DNA of 64,000 nucleotides, from positions 7,074,127-7,138,126 of the forward strand of contig NC_069110.1 of the NCBI RefSeq assembly GCF_947172395.1. Direction: 5' to 3'. This DNA is from Bicyclus anynana. Taxonomy: Eukaryota > Arthropoda > Insecta > Lepidoptera > Nymphalidae. Position 1 is the stretch's first letter; each line of letters starts with the position of its first letter. The notes below the pieces were generated by a model that had not been told where the DNA came from, did not search any database, and saw nothing but the letters and a program-made list of their open reading frames with translations. Both the position numbers and the translations under genes were made by a program. Shown here piece after piece: positions 35,692-48,213 of this stretch.

Positions 35692-36175
35692 TTATTCGTA
35701 ACACGGCGAATGTCGTAATTTACCAGCACGCTAAGCAAATTTGGCTTAAACATTTTAGTCTCACAGAAATAAAGAAAAGCAACATAACATAATATGTATA
35801 CATAGAAAAAACAAGTCTTGAAAATTTAATTAAAATTAACGAAAAACTTACGTAATGAAGACGATAGAGCACACATTTTTTATTCACAGTATAATGTAAT
35901 TTATATAATTCATTGATGCCTGCGTCAGGTGACCCAAGAGAGCTAACGCTTATTTGTCCCAAAGTAATAACGCCAGCAAAGTATTGAGTAATACTCTGCC
36001 CATGGGTGAACAATTAGATGGCGTATGTTTCTTGTTAAAATATTATTTTTAAATTTAGTTTCATATTTTTAGGTATTTTAATTTACTTTTTTATTCCATT
36101 TATGGGGTTTCTGAGGTCGACAAAAGAAAGGTAAGGTCGGCAAATGTAGAACAGCCTACTGGCGGCAAACTTGTA

Positions 36176-36256
36176 AATTCGCCACTGGTACCCCAACAAT
36201 ATGACCTATGTCCTGCAGCGGACGTCCATCGGCTGATATGATGATGATGATGATTG
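36176..36256 (+). mobile_element. RTE-type LINE 3' terminus with (ATG)n tail
   Basis: 'gcagcggacgtccatcgg' is followed by ctgat and (atg)n. Severely 5'-truncated. It abuts the tail of a family-1 SINE on minus. Confidence 0.75.
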
Positions 36257-36261
36257 GCATC

Positions 36262-36550
36262 GTCGTCATCAACCCATATTCGGCTCACTGCTGAGCTCGA
36301 GTCTCCTCTCAGAATGAGAGGGGTTAGGCCAATAGTCCACCACGCTGGCCCAATGCGGATTGGCAGACTTCACACACGCAGATAATTAAGATAATTCTCT
36401 GGTATGCAAGTTTTCTCACGATGTTTTCCTTCACCGATTGAGAGGCGAGATATTTAATTTCTTAAAATGCACACAACTAAAAAGTTGGAGGTGCATGCTC
36501 CGGACCGGATTCGAACCCACACCCTCCGGAATCGGAGGCAGAGTTCATAT
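36262..36550 (-). mobile_element. SINE family 1, lacking the A box
   Basis: Minus copy from 'catcaacccatattcgg' through the B-box complement 'ggattcgaaccc'. It breaks at 36550 before the A-box. Confidence 0.85.
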
Positions 36551-36559
36551 CATTTTGGC

Positions 36560-37580
36560 ATTCATCATCATGGCATCATTGATTGGCATATTGGCAATAA
36601 TATTTGCAATATTATTGACTCGGTGCGATCTCCCTATTTTTTATTTGACGTGTCACAACCTTTGTAACATCTTTTCAAATCGGAACACGGGGTCGTTAAT
36701 CTATAAAGCATTTCCGGGATTCGCAAAAAGATAAGCAAGAATTTTATCAGCTCCTTTTCTTCTAGATTGTAATCTATAAATTTCCGGATTATTAGGGATT
36801 ATTTATTTCAACAGTAGGTAATGTCGTAACTTTAAACGCTTTATATTTACTTAGCCTTTACCGAATTGCATTTCTTAAAAATGTTAATCTGGAAAATCCT
36901 TAGGGAGTTTCCAGACTAACATTTTCAACAACAATCAATAATCATTGGTCATAATCTAATTTTTATATTAGGTATATGTAAGTAAAGATACTTTAAAGTT
37001 ATTAATTGTTTTTTTTTTCATTTTATAATATACCTTTGTTAGGTTAGGTTAGTTATATAAACCAATTTTTGTCAAGTATTGGTACTTGACAAAAATTGGT
37101 ATAAATTATATACGAGTACCTACTTGAACTTTATAAACTTCTCCTATGTTATAATTTAAAAGAAGTACTTTTACGTAGGTACGCGATATTAATATATTTA
37201 TTTTTAACATAGTCCGCAAGTATTTATCTGCCTTTATAAAAACGAGGTCATTTAAATGATCTCAATTATGGATACGTACTCGTAGATTTATTTTAGATAG
37301 GACGAACTTTAATATTTTTAGGTCATCTCTCTATTAGAAGGGAGGCCTGACTTCTGTAAGTAATAAAACTAGTTAAATAACTTTGTTTTTATATAACTCG
37401 AAAAAAGTACTGTTCAATTTTCGGCTGAAATGACAATTGCCAGTTATATAAAAATAATACGGTTGGCGCTTCAAGCTTTTAAAATCACTGTGGATTGAAA
37501 CGTAAAATATTTTAACTCAACGTTTCTCGGCAGTAAATTCCTATAATATTGGTCTCGAAAGCGATGTCATAATACTTTCA
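36560..37580. other. AT-rich stretch with one perfect hairpin
   Basis: No gene recognised. 37060-37100 contains accaatttttgtcaagta, a 4-base loop and its exact complement. Confidence 0.5.
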
Positions 37581-37587
37581 TATTTTT

Positions 37588-37865
37588 TTTTTATTCATGG
37601 ACAAGCTTCTTAACATCAGGCGAGATGGCAGTCAAGGGCTACCGCAATCTTGCCTGATGATAAGTGTCGATGCAGTCTAAGATGGAAGTGGGCTAACTTG
37701 AAAGAGGTACCTATAAGTTAATTCTACCCATATGTAAGAGGGTTTCTACGCGGCGTCGTACCGGTACGCTGAAAAGCTTGGCGGTAGATCTTTATCGGTG
37801 GGGAAGCTTTCCACTAGACCAGACCTAACCTAAAAATATAAAAACCAGGACCTCTATGTTGAGAA
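37588..37865 (-). mobile_element. SINE family 2, decayed
   Basis: 'gatggaagtgggctaacttg', 'tttctacgcggcgtcgtacc' and 'accaggacctc' match the minus body of family 2. The head is degraded. Confidence 0.65.
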
Positions 37866-37869
37866 CCTC

Positions 37870-40205
37870 ACTACCAAATCCAACAGTGAGGTCATTATAT
37901 AACAATTAATATTTACATAAGATTATTATTGTCCCAGGTAGAACGGAATGAAGACAGCGGGAGGCGAATGGCAGGGGAAACATGGTTAATTCATTGAACC
38001 TATTTTTTCTTAGTTACGCTGTGAAAAGTGAACAACTTTGATCAACGAATTAAAAATTTATGGTGTTTGTGACTAGATATTCCATTAAGGATACGAGTAT
38101 TCAAATCTGAGTGACTGTACTGAACTGTGCTTAGCATCTACTATAATTGTTACGTTGTCCATTGGATCAAATGATCTGGATCCGAACTGGCATAATATCA
38201 GTCTGGTTGTAATAATTATAAGAGTTTAAACCATCAATCATGAAACGCAGGACCCGAGGCGATGGTAGAGTGGGAAATGGCATATTTTGTATACTTAGAT
38301 TTTGTATAAAAAGTGCTATACTTATGCCATAGAGAGTATAAGTATCTAGAGGGTTTAACTTTTGCTTCTGCTTGGTCGATCTGTGTCTCACGATTATAAA
38401 TTATAAGCTAATCAATTTGTACAAATAGTCCATTATAATGTTATATTTTAAGAACGGAGTATTGAATTTTTTGGAGGACACAATTCCCAATTATCAAGTT
38501 TAAAAAAGCAAAAAAGTTATATAAACATGTAGGCAAAACAATTTGCTACAATTTTTTTGTAAGACGCATAGTTTCCAAGTTATCACGAAAAAGGTGTTTT
38601 CACCCCTTTTTTAAATGTCGGCCGGGGGACAAGGGTGGCGATCTCAAAACCTTGAGGTTAAGTTTCTATTGACCTCCCACACATGTCCTAAAAATAAAAT
38701 TGCGTCCTCTATAAAATGCAAAGCTCATGTAACATTTCAATGGCGTAAAAGCATTATATGCCAGACCAATTGTAACGAATATGTCGTACAAATATGGTAG
38801 AATGTAGAGAGCTCCTGAAACCATTGTTGTATATTTTCATTTTTCAGAGAAAAGTTGTGTTATTTTTAAAATAAAATGTATACATTGAAGGTAATTGATA
38901 GTACGTGTTTTACTATCAATCGTTACCATTATCAAAGTAATTTACATTGTGATTTGCGGATTTCAACTTTTGGAAAGAGGTTTACATCCGTATAGTGCAC
39001 GTGGAACTTTTATACATAGACAGTTTCGCCTTTTTATATTATCTACTAGAAGTTAGCTAATGTAAATTCAACAGGTAAGTCGAAATGAACTTTTTTCTTA
39101 AAAATGAAAATATACAGTGGTGCTAATTTGACTGTACACAATTCTCTCCGCGTAATGGAAGATTAACTTAGTTAACTAAGTAGTAACCTATATATGTCTG
39201 CCTGTTTACAGCCATATTGTCGTGAAATCAGAATATTATTTATTTATCTTTATTTGTAGCTATAATAACTATTGCGATGCCAAAAAAAAAAAAAAAAAAT
39301 TCAGAATTTAAATTAACTGTTGTAACGCACTACTAATTTCACCTTCAATTTATACTCCAGTCAAATAAGAATTTTACTGATAAACTGATATTTAAATATT
39401 AATGAGACAACTGTAAAAGAACAACAAAATGAAAGTGTACACGTGTTTACAGCTTATAATTCATCACAAGGTTGGCTACTTTATTTTCCTTAATTGACTG
39501 GCGTATTAGTAAATTTCAGAATTGAAGAAAATTGTAAATTGTGTATTGAATTGAATTGTTGTGATACCTTTTTGACCTTTAACTGCTTTCAAATAAGTAC
39601 AAATATATTTAATTCTGGATGTACGTGAATACTTAATAGGTACGATTTGGAATGTTCTTGTCACGTTTTGAGATTTGTGTACGATCAATACAAAATTTGT
39701 AAGTATAAATAAGATCTAGGCGGCTACCCAACGAAATATTGTCAGTTGTATGACTTATAATATACTTAATTTAACGTCAAAAATGTCAGTGAAAGACTAC
39801 TCAATGTATGTGTTACGTAATAATAATGTATTTATTAATTGTACATACTTTAATACTAAATTTGTTAACGTCCGAGTTCACTACACTGCTATGAATAATC
39901 TTGAACCTTATAGTAATGTTAATATATTCGGGCGTTACACATAGCTTATAAATATATTAGGTAATGTAGTTATATTGTGTATCTATAGAGTTTTATTTAA
40001 TAAAATTATTATTTTCTAGTCTTTAGTTTGATATATTTTGTCTATATAAATATGTCATGTATAAATTGATTTAGGTCTATTTTTCACGGTGTTTTTCAGC
40101 TAGACTTTGTGAATTCAGCTCCGAGTTTACAATTGTACCTACATTGTACAATTAGCATTTTTAAACGGCGCTAAAGATTTTTTTTTTAAATTTCAGGTCA
40201 TATCA
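37870..40205. other. AT-rich intergenic stretch, nothing firm
   Basis: No coding frame with a recognisable product. A (CCA)AAAAA run at 39279-39300 is joined to a remnant 'attgcgatgcc' of the foldback family. A Helitron-like 5' fragment follows at 40212-40300. Confidence 0.35.
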
Positions 40206-40211
40206 AATTTA

Positions 40212-40300
40212 TCTAATCTAAACTAATATTATACAGAGGTAAGATTTTCTGTTACCAATAGGCTCAGAAACCATTGGGCCGATGTACCAATTTAAAGCTA
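40212..40300 (+). mobile_element. Helitron-like 5' fragment
   Basis: 'aactaatattatacagagg' followed by 'gaaaccattgggccgat' matches the left part of the family. Confidence 0.4.
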
Positions 40301-41031
40301 CATTATCAGCTAGTAACATTGCTTTATTGTATCGCAAACCTAGGGAATAACAACACCAAAAAAATATTATCATATCATCGTAACAAAAAAGTATTTTTTT
40401 TTATTTTTTCTTCATTATGCTGGAGAGGATCATGGTTACAATTAGGTAACGCACTGGTTTAGTGGAATCGTAGATTAGATGCTGTGTACAAATATGGTCG
40501 ATAATGGGAAAACTCCCACTATATTATTAGACCATATATTACTAGGCTAGGTGTTTACCTAGCCTAGTGCAAAGGTCATAAAAATACAAAACTTAACTTT
40601 ACTGAAGCAAACACTTACGAGTTTATCTGATGTAACAGCTGTATTCAACAACTTACGAGTGTTGACTCTAGAGGTAATAACATCTCACTGACAGACAACT
40701 ACCAAAACAAAATATTTATAAACACAAATATTTTATGATTTTTTAACATTTTTACCCAGTGCTTAGTAATCAGTGGTGTGTACGAGTAACATCATGTATG
40801 AGTGTTCCGTAGTCTAAATCCCATACATAAACAAATTCTATGAAACACGCATTGTTTAACAATCTAATTTAACACTGTTTTCCAGATGTCGATCGGTCTA
40901 TATAATGTTCAATTGCAAAGTCATCATTCACGATTGGACTCGTAGATAATAATAATAATAATAATATAATAACAAAATCATTTATTCAGTCAAATACATA
41001 AAATAAACAAAAGAAAACATGAGACTCAAAA

Positions 41032-41214
41032 CTAACTTAATACTACGGCTTTGGCTGAATGGGGCGCTGCCTTAGCACCATGCTTACTGTAGCGCTGATT
41101 TTTCAGACATGACCCCAGGGTCAGTTCATGGACCGATCGGGAATATGTTTTAGATCTTTCTTCATTGAATCCTAAATGGACGACCGGTCGCCCATCGTAT
41201 CCGTTACGTGACAT
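41032..41214 (-). CDS. hypothetical 60-aa protein
   Basis: The open frame starts MSRNGYDGRPVVHLGFNEER and ends AKAVVLS. It is basic, with no signal peptide or membrane segment. AATAAA lies 46 bases past the stop (40986-40981, minus). The codon mix looks less AT-driven than its surroundings. It is divergent to the small frame at 41300, with 85 bp between starts. I do not recognise it; it could be a lineage-specific gene, the first exon of a larger one, or chance. Confidence 0.3.
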   Translation of the reverse strand: MSRNGYDGRPVVHLGFNEERSKTYSRSVHELTLGSCLKNQRYSKHGAKAAPHSAKAVVLS

Positions 41215-41299
41215 TTAAACAAAATATAACTACCACTAAGGGCAATAGGCGAGCACAGTATCATGCTCCGCGCGATAAAGGAATATAAAGATTTTTTAA

Positions 41300-41554
41300 A
41301 TGGCTCACAACGGTAGATTAAAACCGCATTCCCTGACTGTCGGCTTCTTCAACGCAGACGAGCTCACCGATAAAATACTCGCGGGCAGCGAATGGTTAGG
41401 AGAGTGGCAAAATATGAAATATTTTTCAAATATCGAATATTTTTTCTTTAATCAAATATTTTACTTAGATTTATTATTAAATAAAATGATGCAAGGAAAT
41501 AATGCGGTTATACGAGTATTTAAATTATTTGATATGGCTAAGTATACGACATAA
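41300..41554 (+). CDS. hypothetical small protein, N-terminal part coding-like
   Basis: The first 38 residues (MAHNGRLKPHSLTVGFFNAD and on to GEWQN) look like genuine coding sequence of mixed composition. After about residue 40 the translation becomes Phe/Tyr/Leu-rich, as random AT-rich DNA would give, so the real coding part may end near 41413 or be truncated. No family recognised. Confidence 0.25.
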   Translation: MAHNGRLKPHSLTVGFFNADELTDKILAGSEWLGEWQNMKYFSNIEYFFFNQIFYLDLLLNKMMQGNNAVIRVFKLFDMAKYTT

Positions 41555-42137
41555 ACAATAACACTAATATCTAATAAAGTAATAATTAATTAGAATCTCA
41601 AATTAATTAGTGAATTTAGATATCTAGCATATTATGTACAGCTATCTATTGTACTAATGTGGGCACGAATTTAGTTAGCTACCTATATATTTTAAAAGCA
41701 CCACCAATATAGCTACACGGCTTAACAATGAATATAACATTGCTTTTTAACATAGTTACATATAACAAGTTTAAAATATATTGTGACTATTGTTAAAAAC
41801 ATCTAATATAACATTGCTATATAACATGAATATATGTTTTACAGTGTGAACTCGTCGTTATATAATCGTTTTTAATAAAACGTTGTGCACAAATTAAGTT
41901 TGTTTTTAAGGATCTCATTGTTGTAAAAAAATTGAGAAAGAATTTTTATCACTTGTAAGAAAATTAGATTATAAACGACTATTTTATTTAGCTATGTATA
42001 ATAATGTATATATAATAGCATTCGAGTGATAGTATAATATACCGCATTTGTAGTATAATATGTTTAAACATTATTTGTACACGTGTTCTAAAAAGTCTAA
42101 AATAAAATAAATAATTTATATTTATTCGATACAGAAC

Positions 42138-42535
42138 AACCGGCCAATTCTAACTTTGACGTAAGTTAGCTACCTAATGGGAAAGTATTTATTAATGAAG
42201 ATAATACTTAAATTAGCTAAACTTATTATAAAAATAAAATATAAGGAAATACCTAATAGTATTAACATCAAATCAATAACAACCGCATGTTTTGTATTCC
42301 GTAAAGCCCATTGTGAACAAAAATCATAATGTCAACTGTGAAATGTCATCTTCCTACGCTATGATATACACGAAGGGTTTTTGCAATCCATTACTTGCCT
42401 ATAATCTCGATTTTTATCAGTTAGCATTAAATAATCAGTGAATATGAAATAACATTACTTGAGAATTATTAACAATAGCTAGTTGGTAATTTTCATATTG
42501 TCCACTAACAACCGTCAAAGTTAGTGAATTGGCGT
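42138..42535. mobile_element. TIR MITE 'cggccaattc', copy 1
   Basis: The left end 'ccggccaattctaactttga' is mirrored by 'caaagttagtgaattggcg' at 42516-42534. The interior shares 'atgtcatcttcctacgctat' with the copies at 44632 and 63849. Non-coding. Confidence 0.65.
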
Positions 42536-43106
42536 GCTGATCAGAAACATTAATGAACATATGCGAATAGGTACATATAAAAAAGATATATCTTAGTTCT
42601 TAATCAAGAATTGCCATAGTTTACTTTAAGTTTTTGTTCTTCTTCATTTCTTCACGTTTTTGATATTTTTAATTTTATATTTTAATTTAGACTTTTTAGT
42701 GTCCTGTCACACTTATGAACAAAAACTCTGTAACTTATATAAGTGAAAGAAAAATGTAGAGACACATTTTAATGATGAATAAACAAAACAATTTAATTTG
42801 TTTCTTTTTGTTTCGTTTTATATATAATTTGGCGACCTACTGATTCTTAATTCTTTCGATATATATCACAAAGTATGACACAAATATAAATCCCATTTTT
42901 ATGCTTTCAAAACTTTTAAAACTATAAATTATTATATGTAATCCCCTTTTGATTCCCTTTTTTGTTATACCCTAGACTATGTTTGGCTATATTTTTTAGT
43001 ACGTAATGTATTTGGTAGTTGAAACTCTCTTTTAAATTCAGACACATACTATACATATATACCTACTTGGATACTTGGGTTTTTATGACGAATAAGTTAT
43101 TCTATA

Positions 43107-43334
43107 TTGATATTATAAAGCTGAAGAGTTTGTTTGTTTGTTTGATTGGTTGAACGCTGAAATCTCAGGAACTACTTACTGGTCCGATTTGTTTTGGAAC
43201 ACTAACACTGAAAATTCTTTCAGTGTTAGTGTTCCATTTATCGAGGAAGGTTTTATATAGGCTGTATATTATTCCCGTACCGTACTCTTACGGGAACGGG
43301 AACCACGCGGGAGAAACCGCGCGGCATCAGCTAG
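43107..43334 (+). mobile_element. Helitron-like element ending in CTAG
   Basis: It runs from 'gatattataaagctgaagag' to 'cgcgcggcatcagctag'. A local duplication of 'cactgaaa(a)ttctttcag(tg)' creates an inverted phrase near 43200-43230. Confidence 0.65.
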
Positions 43335-43436
43335 TTTATCTAATATTTTGAATGATAGGAGGTAATTAATATATTACCTGCATCATGCATGCTTACAAGA
43401 CATGCCCACAAATCATCACTGTTTCTTGATAGTCAG

Positions 43437-43712
43437 GCCTCCATGGCGCAGTGGTGTGTGCGGTGGATTTACTAGACGCAGGTCCTGGGTTCGATCCCCG
43501 GCTGAGCCGATTGTGGTTTTCTTAGTTGGTCCAGGTCTAGCTGGTGGGAGGCTTCGGTCGTGGCTAGTTAACACCCTACCGACAAAGACATACCGCCAAG
43601 CGATTAACGGTTCCGGTACGATGTCGAAGTTAGCCCGCTTCCATCTTAGATTACATCATCATTTACCACCAGGTGAGATTGTAGTCAAGGCTAACTTGTA
43701 GAGAATAAAAAA
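43437..43712 (+). mobile_element. tRNA-derived SINE, family 2, full length
   Basis: 'gcctccatggcgcagtggt' (A box) and 'gggttcgatcccc' (B box) are followed by the family body and the tail 'taacttgtagagaataaaaa'. Confidence 0.88.
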
Positions 43713-44169
43713 AAGACGATTATGATATAATATGTACCTACTTGGAACAAAACTGACGTTTCTATAGTAAAATGAGTTTTGAAAGTAATAAATAAATTAC
43801 TGGACTGTTTTCATTATCAGTTTTAGTTAAATCAAATCCAATTATTCAGTTAGTTTCATTTTGAAACGTCATAAAATTCTTTCTTTTTAATTATTTTTAG
43901 TCATCTGGCCGAATACCTAGTCTTCTATCTATCCGGCATTTACTGGATATCCGTATCATCTATAATTTCAACACTGAGTAGTTTACAAAGTTAGATACAC
44001 TTAGAAAAGCGCTACTAGAAAGTCCTATATATAGTTTTTCAACATGCCAATTTTCCTAGATTTATAGGCACATTATTTTATGGGAGCATATTAAATAAAT
44101 TATACTTAACTACAAATATATCTCACCATTCAATAGAAATATAACAAAGTTTTTTGAATAGGTACCTAA

Positions 44170-44354
44170 TGTCAGCCACTGACGATCAAGTAATCTCACA
44201 TGCTTCCAGCGCTAACTGCTTGACATCCGATAAAACTGATCGTGTGTTGGTCGCGATCGGCATGATGGCATGACCAACACACGATCGGACTTATAGGCTG
44301 ACCAACCGTGAGCGCTGTAGGCATGTGAGATTATTTGATCGTCAGTGGCTGACA
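44170..44354. mobile_element. hairpin MITE, 185 bp
   Basis: The TIR 'tgtcagccactgacgatcaa' is mirrored by 'ttgatcgtcagtggctgaca'. Complementarity extends inward through 'ctcacatgc' and 'gatcgtgtgttggtc' to the centre. Confidence 0.85.
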
Positions 44355-44631
44355 CAATTAATTTTTGAACAATTTCTATAATCCGATGTTTGAATGTGTT
44401 GCTCTTTGGGTAGGCTACGCTGATTTTATTGTAAGTATTGAGTAATATTAATAAGTAGCAACGGTATTTTAGATTATTTTTATTAATGAATATGTGATAA
44501 TTGTCTTAATTGTGTGTACATATATATTTACGTATTAAATGGTTATTTGTATTTAGCATATTCAATTGCCGTTTTATTTCGCTACCCGCTCTTAGCGTTG
44601 CATCGAAGTACGGAAAATGACGGATCGACTG

Positions 44632-45243
44632 CAGGACAATTCACTAACTTTGACGTATAAAGTAACGTAAGTTATAGTAAGCGACACTTTTATCATACGT
44701 GTCACTTTTAATACAAGTAATATTTTCAAAGGGTAAAATTTCATAATTAGTTTCACTACCGATAAAATTTTAGTGTAACCGACAGTAACATCTTTTTTAC
44801 TTAAAGAACTTTTTTTTATACTTAAATATCCGCTAAGAACAGCACCGGGGGGAGGTACAAATAGACATAATGACCGTCAAGTTATAGTAAGCGACACTTT
44901 TATCATATTTGTTATCATATTGTGTAAATTTTACTACAAGTAACATTTTCAAAGTGACTTTACTCACTATTTATTTGAACTCATTATTTATTTATTGTTA
45001 ACTGATCAAAATATATATGTGTATAAAATAAATAAATAAATAAATAAATAAAATTAAGATTAAACTATTGGTGAAAATGTCATCCTGTGCCTACTGACGT
45101 AGCATACCTTCGTTGATATCTTAGAGTAGGTAGATGACATTTTTCTTAACAATGGGCTTTACAGAATACGAAAAATGCGGTTGTTATTGTTCTGATGTTC
45201 ATTATATTAGGTAGCTAACTTAAAAATTAGTGAATTGGCCGAC
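44632..45243. mobile_element. TIR MITE 'cggccaattc', copy 2
   Basis: The left end 'acaattcactaactttgacg' and the right end 'aaattagtgaattggccg' are complementary. It has an internal duplication 'gttatagtaagcgacacttt' (44670 and 44880) and an (aaat)n run at about 45024-45053. Confidence 0.6.
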
Positions 45244-45249
45244 ATTTGT

Positions 45250-45452
45250 CCCATCTGAAGGTGAGTGGTAAATCATCATTTTTTTATATAAATATAAAGG
45301 CCTTTGCCATATTTTTTATAATATGACCAATATTCCCATTCCCCTCCAACTAGTTGGGGAAGACTGTGCTAGGAGGTTGTACGTCAATAGATCAACGGGG
45401 CGGGGATCGAACCATCACCCCTCGGTGATTAGTCCAACCGCTCCGGCCTATA
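45250..45452 (-). mobile_element. tRNA-derived SINE, family 3
   Basis: On minus the head 'ggccggagcggttggacta' (A-box-like) is followed 40 bases later by 'ggttcgatcccc' (B box). A unique body and an AT-rich tail ('gcctttatatttatataaaa') complete it. Only copy in the window. Confidence 0.65.
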
Positions 45453-45670
45453 CAGAAGTAGGGACACGCTCTTCAAATTGCCATGCTGTGTCCAAAAACC
45501 TTAAGCGTAGGGTTTAAGGCTCTTGTGCCTGTAATTACACCGACAACCATACCCCTCATATCACAAACCGCATATGGCAGCAGAAATAAGTATGGCGGAT
45601 GTTTAATACTTCCCGTGCTGTTCTCTGCCACAAAAAATTCTATCTAATACAGCTAAAGCTTTTTTGTTTT

Positions 45671-45840
45671 CTACAAATTAGCTCTTGACTACAATCTCAA
45701 CTGATGGTAAATGGATGGAAGCGGGCTGACTGGTTAGGAGTAGGATAAAATCAACACTTCTTTCGGTTTCTACACGACATCGAACCGGAACGCTAAATCT
45801 GGATGGTAACTAGCCACGGCCGACGCCTCCCACCTGCTAA
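45671..45840 (-). mobile_element. SINE family 2, 3' part
   Basis: 'aatctcaactgatggtaaat', 'ggaagcgggctgac' and 'ggtttctacacgacatcg' match the minus body. Truncated before the B box. Confidence 0.7.
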
Positions 45841-46110
45841 AATCTTGCTTCAACTTATGGTCTAATAAACTGGATTCAAACTGAATTGAATTTCCTGGAC
45901 TGTAAGGTCCGCAAACTGCTGACCTCAAACCGGATAAAACCGCGCTCATCTTTAGTAAGGCTAGCAAGTGCCGTGGACGTAGTAATCTTCAGACTAATTA
46001 GATAAGGACCTGCCTCGCTAGACGTTACTATTGTGTCAAAGTACATGATCAACAATCCAATGCGCTTGTTAAAACTGTTTCTATAGTATCGATGTTTTAT
46101 AGTTGTAATC

Positions 46111-46228
46111 GTGTTCGTTCGTCGACCCCCGACGAGGTGGACCGAGGATATCAAGCAGAGATCGTTGTGCTAGGAGGTCCAAGCTAGAAGCCTATGTCCA
46201 GCTGTGGGCGTCTATCGGCTGATAAGGT
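46111..46228 (+). mobile_element. RTE-type LINE 3' terminus
   Basis: Sense copy of the GRPPTRW to VQQWTSIG region ('gtggaccgaggatatcaag', 'gggcgtctatcggctgat'). It lacks a long GAT tail. Confidence 0.7.
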
Positions 46229-46518
46229 AAGGTTTCACTGGAGAAGGTTGTGGAACAACTTATGGGTTACTTTTTATCCCGATAAAACACATGGTGTCCG
46301 CGGAATTTGTGAAAAATAGAATTTCACGCGTAGGTACAATAATAAAAATACGTATCAAATTGTAATCCTCCTCCTTTTTTCCATGTCTGTTAACAAATGA
46401 ATCGCTCAAAATATCCTCACCGCGTTGTAGTGGGTAAAAAGTGGGCAATGTCATCATCGCAATCATTTCGATACATCGAGTAGTGGCACTTCAGCGTTGA
46501 TTTAGACCTCGCATTCCG

Positions 46519-46761
46519 GTGCTAACTAAAAAATACAAGTGGCGATTCAAGGAGCCGAGGTTCATCGTAACAATGCAGTGCTACTCGCCAGAGTGCAAGA
46601 CCCCACAATCTGGGTTACATGTACGAAGCGTTCGTTCAAGGATGGGCCAAGTTACACTGGCGGGTACGTTAGTCAAGAGAGTCTGTCTTGTCAAACCGAC
46701 CGATTCTTCAGTTGACGTCCTCCACCCACCACCAGCGACGCTATTCCAGGTTTCATGTTAA
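46519..46761 (+). pseudogene. unrecognised 80-codon open frame
   Basis: The frame translates to a Cys/Pro/Val-containing sequence (CYSPECKTPQSG, then PTDSSVDVLHPPPATLF) of reasonable complexity. No domain recognised, no clear splice sites, no promoter signal. It could be a transposon remnant. Confidence 0.15.
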
Positions 46762-46879
46762 TAAAAAGTGTCTACCTAATCAATATTTGAATAAATGTGC
46801 ACGTAATGTTGTGATTGTGACTCGATTATATTTATAGAACGAGAGCTTGCGATAGACAGACGTACCCCGTTTTCATTAT

Positions 46880-47030
46880 CAACTACCCATATTTGATTCA
46901 CCTTTGAGCACGTGTCTCCTAATGAGGGGTTAGTCTCAATAGGCCCAATAGTCAAGAAAATTCACAGGTACGTAGGTTTCCTTACGATGTTTTTCTTCCT
47001 CTCCACATAACTAAAAAGTTCATGTGATTC
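46880..47030 (-). mobile_element. SINE family 1, decayed 3' part
   Basis: 'ctcctaatgaggggttag', 'taggtttccttacgatgttt' and 'cataactaaaaagtt' follow the minus layout of family 1. Confidence 0.55.
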
Positions 47031-48052
47031 ATAGATGTGACATCTCATGCTCCTACAATAGGTAAGTACCTACGGTAGCCTATTATGGAGTTTGGAAAGA
47101 GGTTGATTTAGAAGGTAGTAGGATTGAATTCAAATATCCTCAAATGTTCAAGTGATACTTGGACATTGACATGATTGTTCGAGGAATAGCCCCAAAGCTA
47201 AGTGACTGGCGATTTGTTTTATGATTTCCTAAATAAAAATAAGCTATATAACTAAGCGATTGAATCTGGATCCTTGAAACTTGCTACTTTCTGCTATCTA
47301 AAACCCCATAATTAGCTACCGTTAATACCGTAAGTATTAGATGTCAATCCGTTAGCGCTGCAGGCTTGTGGACTTATTGGACAGTGGGTGGTTAGCATAA
47401 CGAACTTTCAGCCTTTTTAAAATAAGGTATGTCTGGACATGCAGGCTCTTAGCCCAATATATGAATCTACTTAACAATTTAATAACATTCGAGAGATGCG
47501 TAAGAATTCCATGTCTAATATAATTAATATAAGTAATCTTTTCATTTTGATAGTTAGGCAGCCACCTTCAAGTAACAAGTAGTGAATGCAATAACCAAAA
47601 TGAAAAGAAATTTGGGCCCATCAGGCGATGCTTCTGCCCTCGCCCAAACCCCCCGGTGACGCCGCTGAGGTCCCATAAGGAGCCTACGGCACTTCCCGGG
47701 ACTCAAACCCTTGAAGGATGTAACTCCATATATGCCAAGCAGCGTTTAATACATCACGTTGGTATTCGATGGCAAGGGATGCTTGTTTTGGCAGAGCTCT
47801 CTACATAGGTCGATGACCTCACGTTACGGCTACGTTTATTGTTTTTCTGCATCTCTATGTTGATATTGGCACACATACTATTTATTTTAAAGTTTCAGGT
47901 AGATATGCTAATGTTACATTTTATAGTAATAATAATAGTGCTGTTCTGCTGACCGAATTTTGGCCAAGTCGGCCGTTCTATACGGAGACTTGCCAAAACG
48001 TTGCAAATAACAACTTGTACTATAATGAGAGAATTTCGGAGAATTAAGCTAT

Positions 48053-48193
48053 TTTTTAACCGATTTAAAAAAAAGGAGGAGGTTATCGTCGGAAAGTTAA
48101 AGCGCATGCTCCGGAGCAGATTCGAACCACGAATCACGAAATCAGGATTCGAACCACGAAACGAAGGAAGAGGTCATATCCACTGGACAACCA
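48053..48193 (-). mobile_element. element head fragment plus SINE family 1 head
   Basis: 48053-48088 is a fragment of the 'accgacttcaaaaaggagg' element. 48104-48193 is a family-1 tRNA-like head on minus, with the 'gattcgaaccacgaa' B-box region duplicated in tandem. Confidence 0.55.
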
Positions 48194-48213
48194 CTAGTTT
48201 AGTTTTATATTAC

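Noticed and set aside
47625..47745. tRNA-like B-box complement 'ccgggactcaaaccct'
   Set aside because: No matching A box at proper spacing and no other copy in the window.
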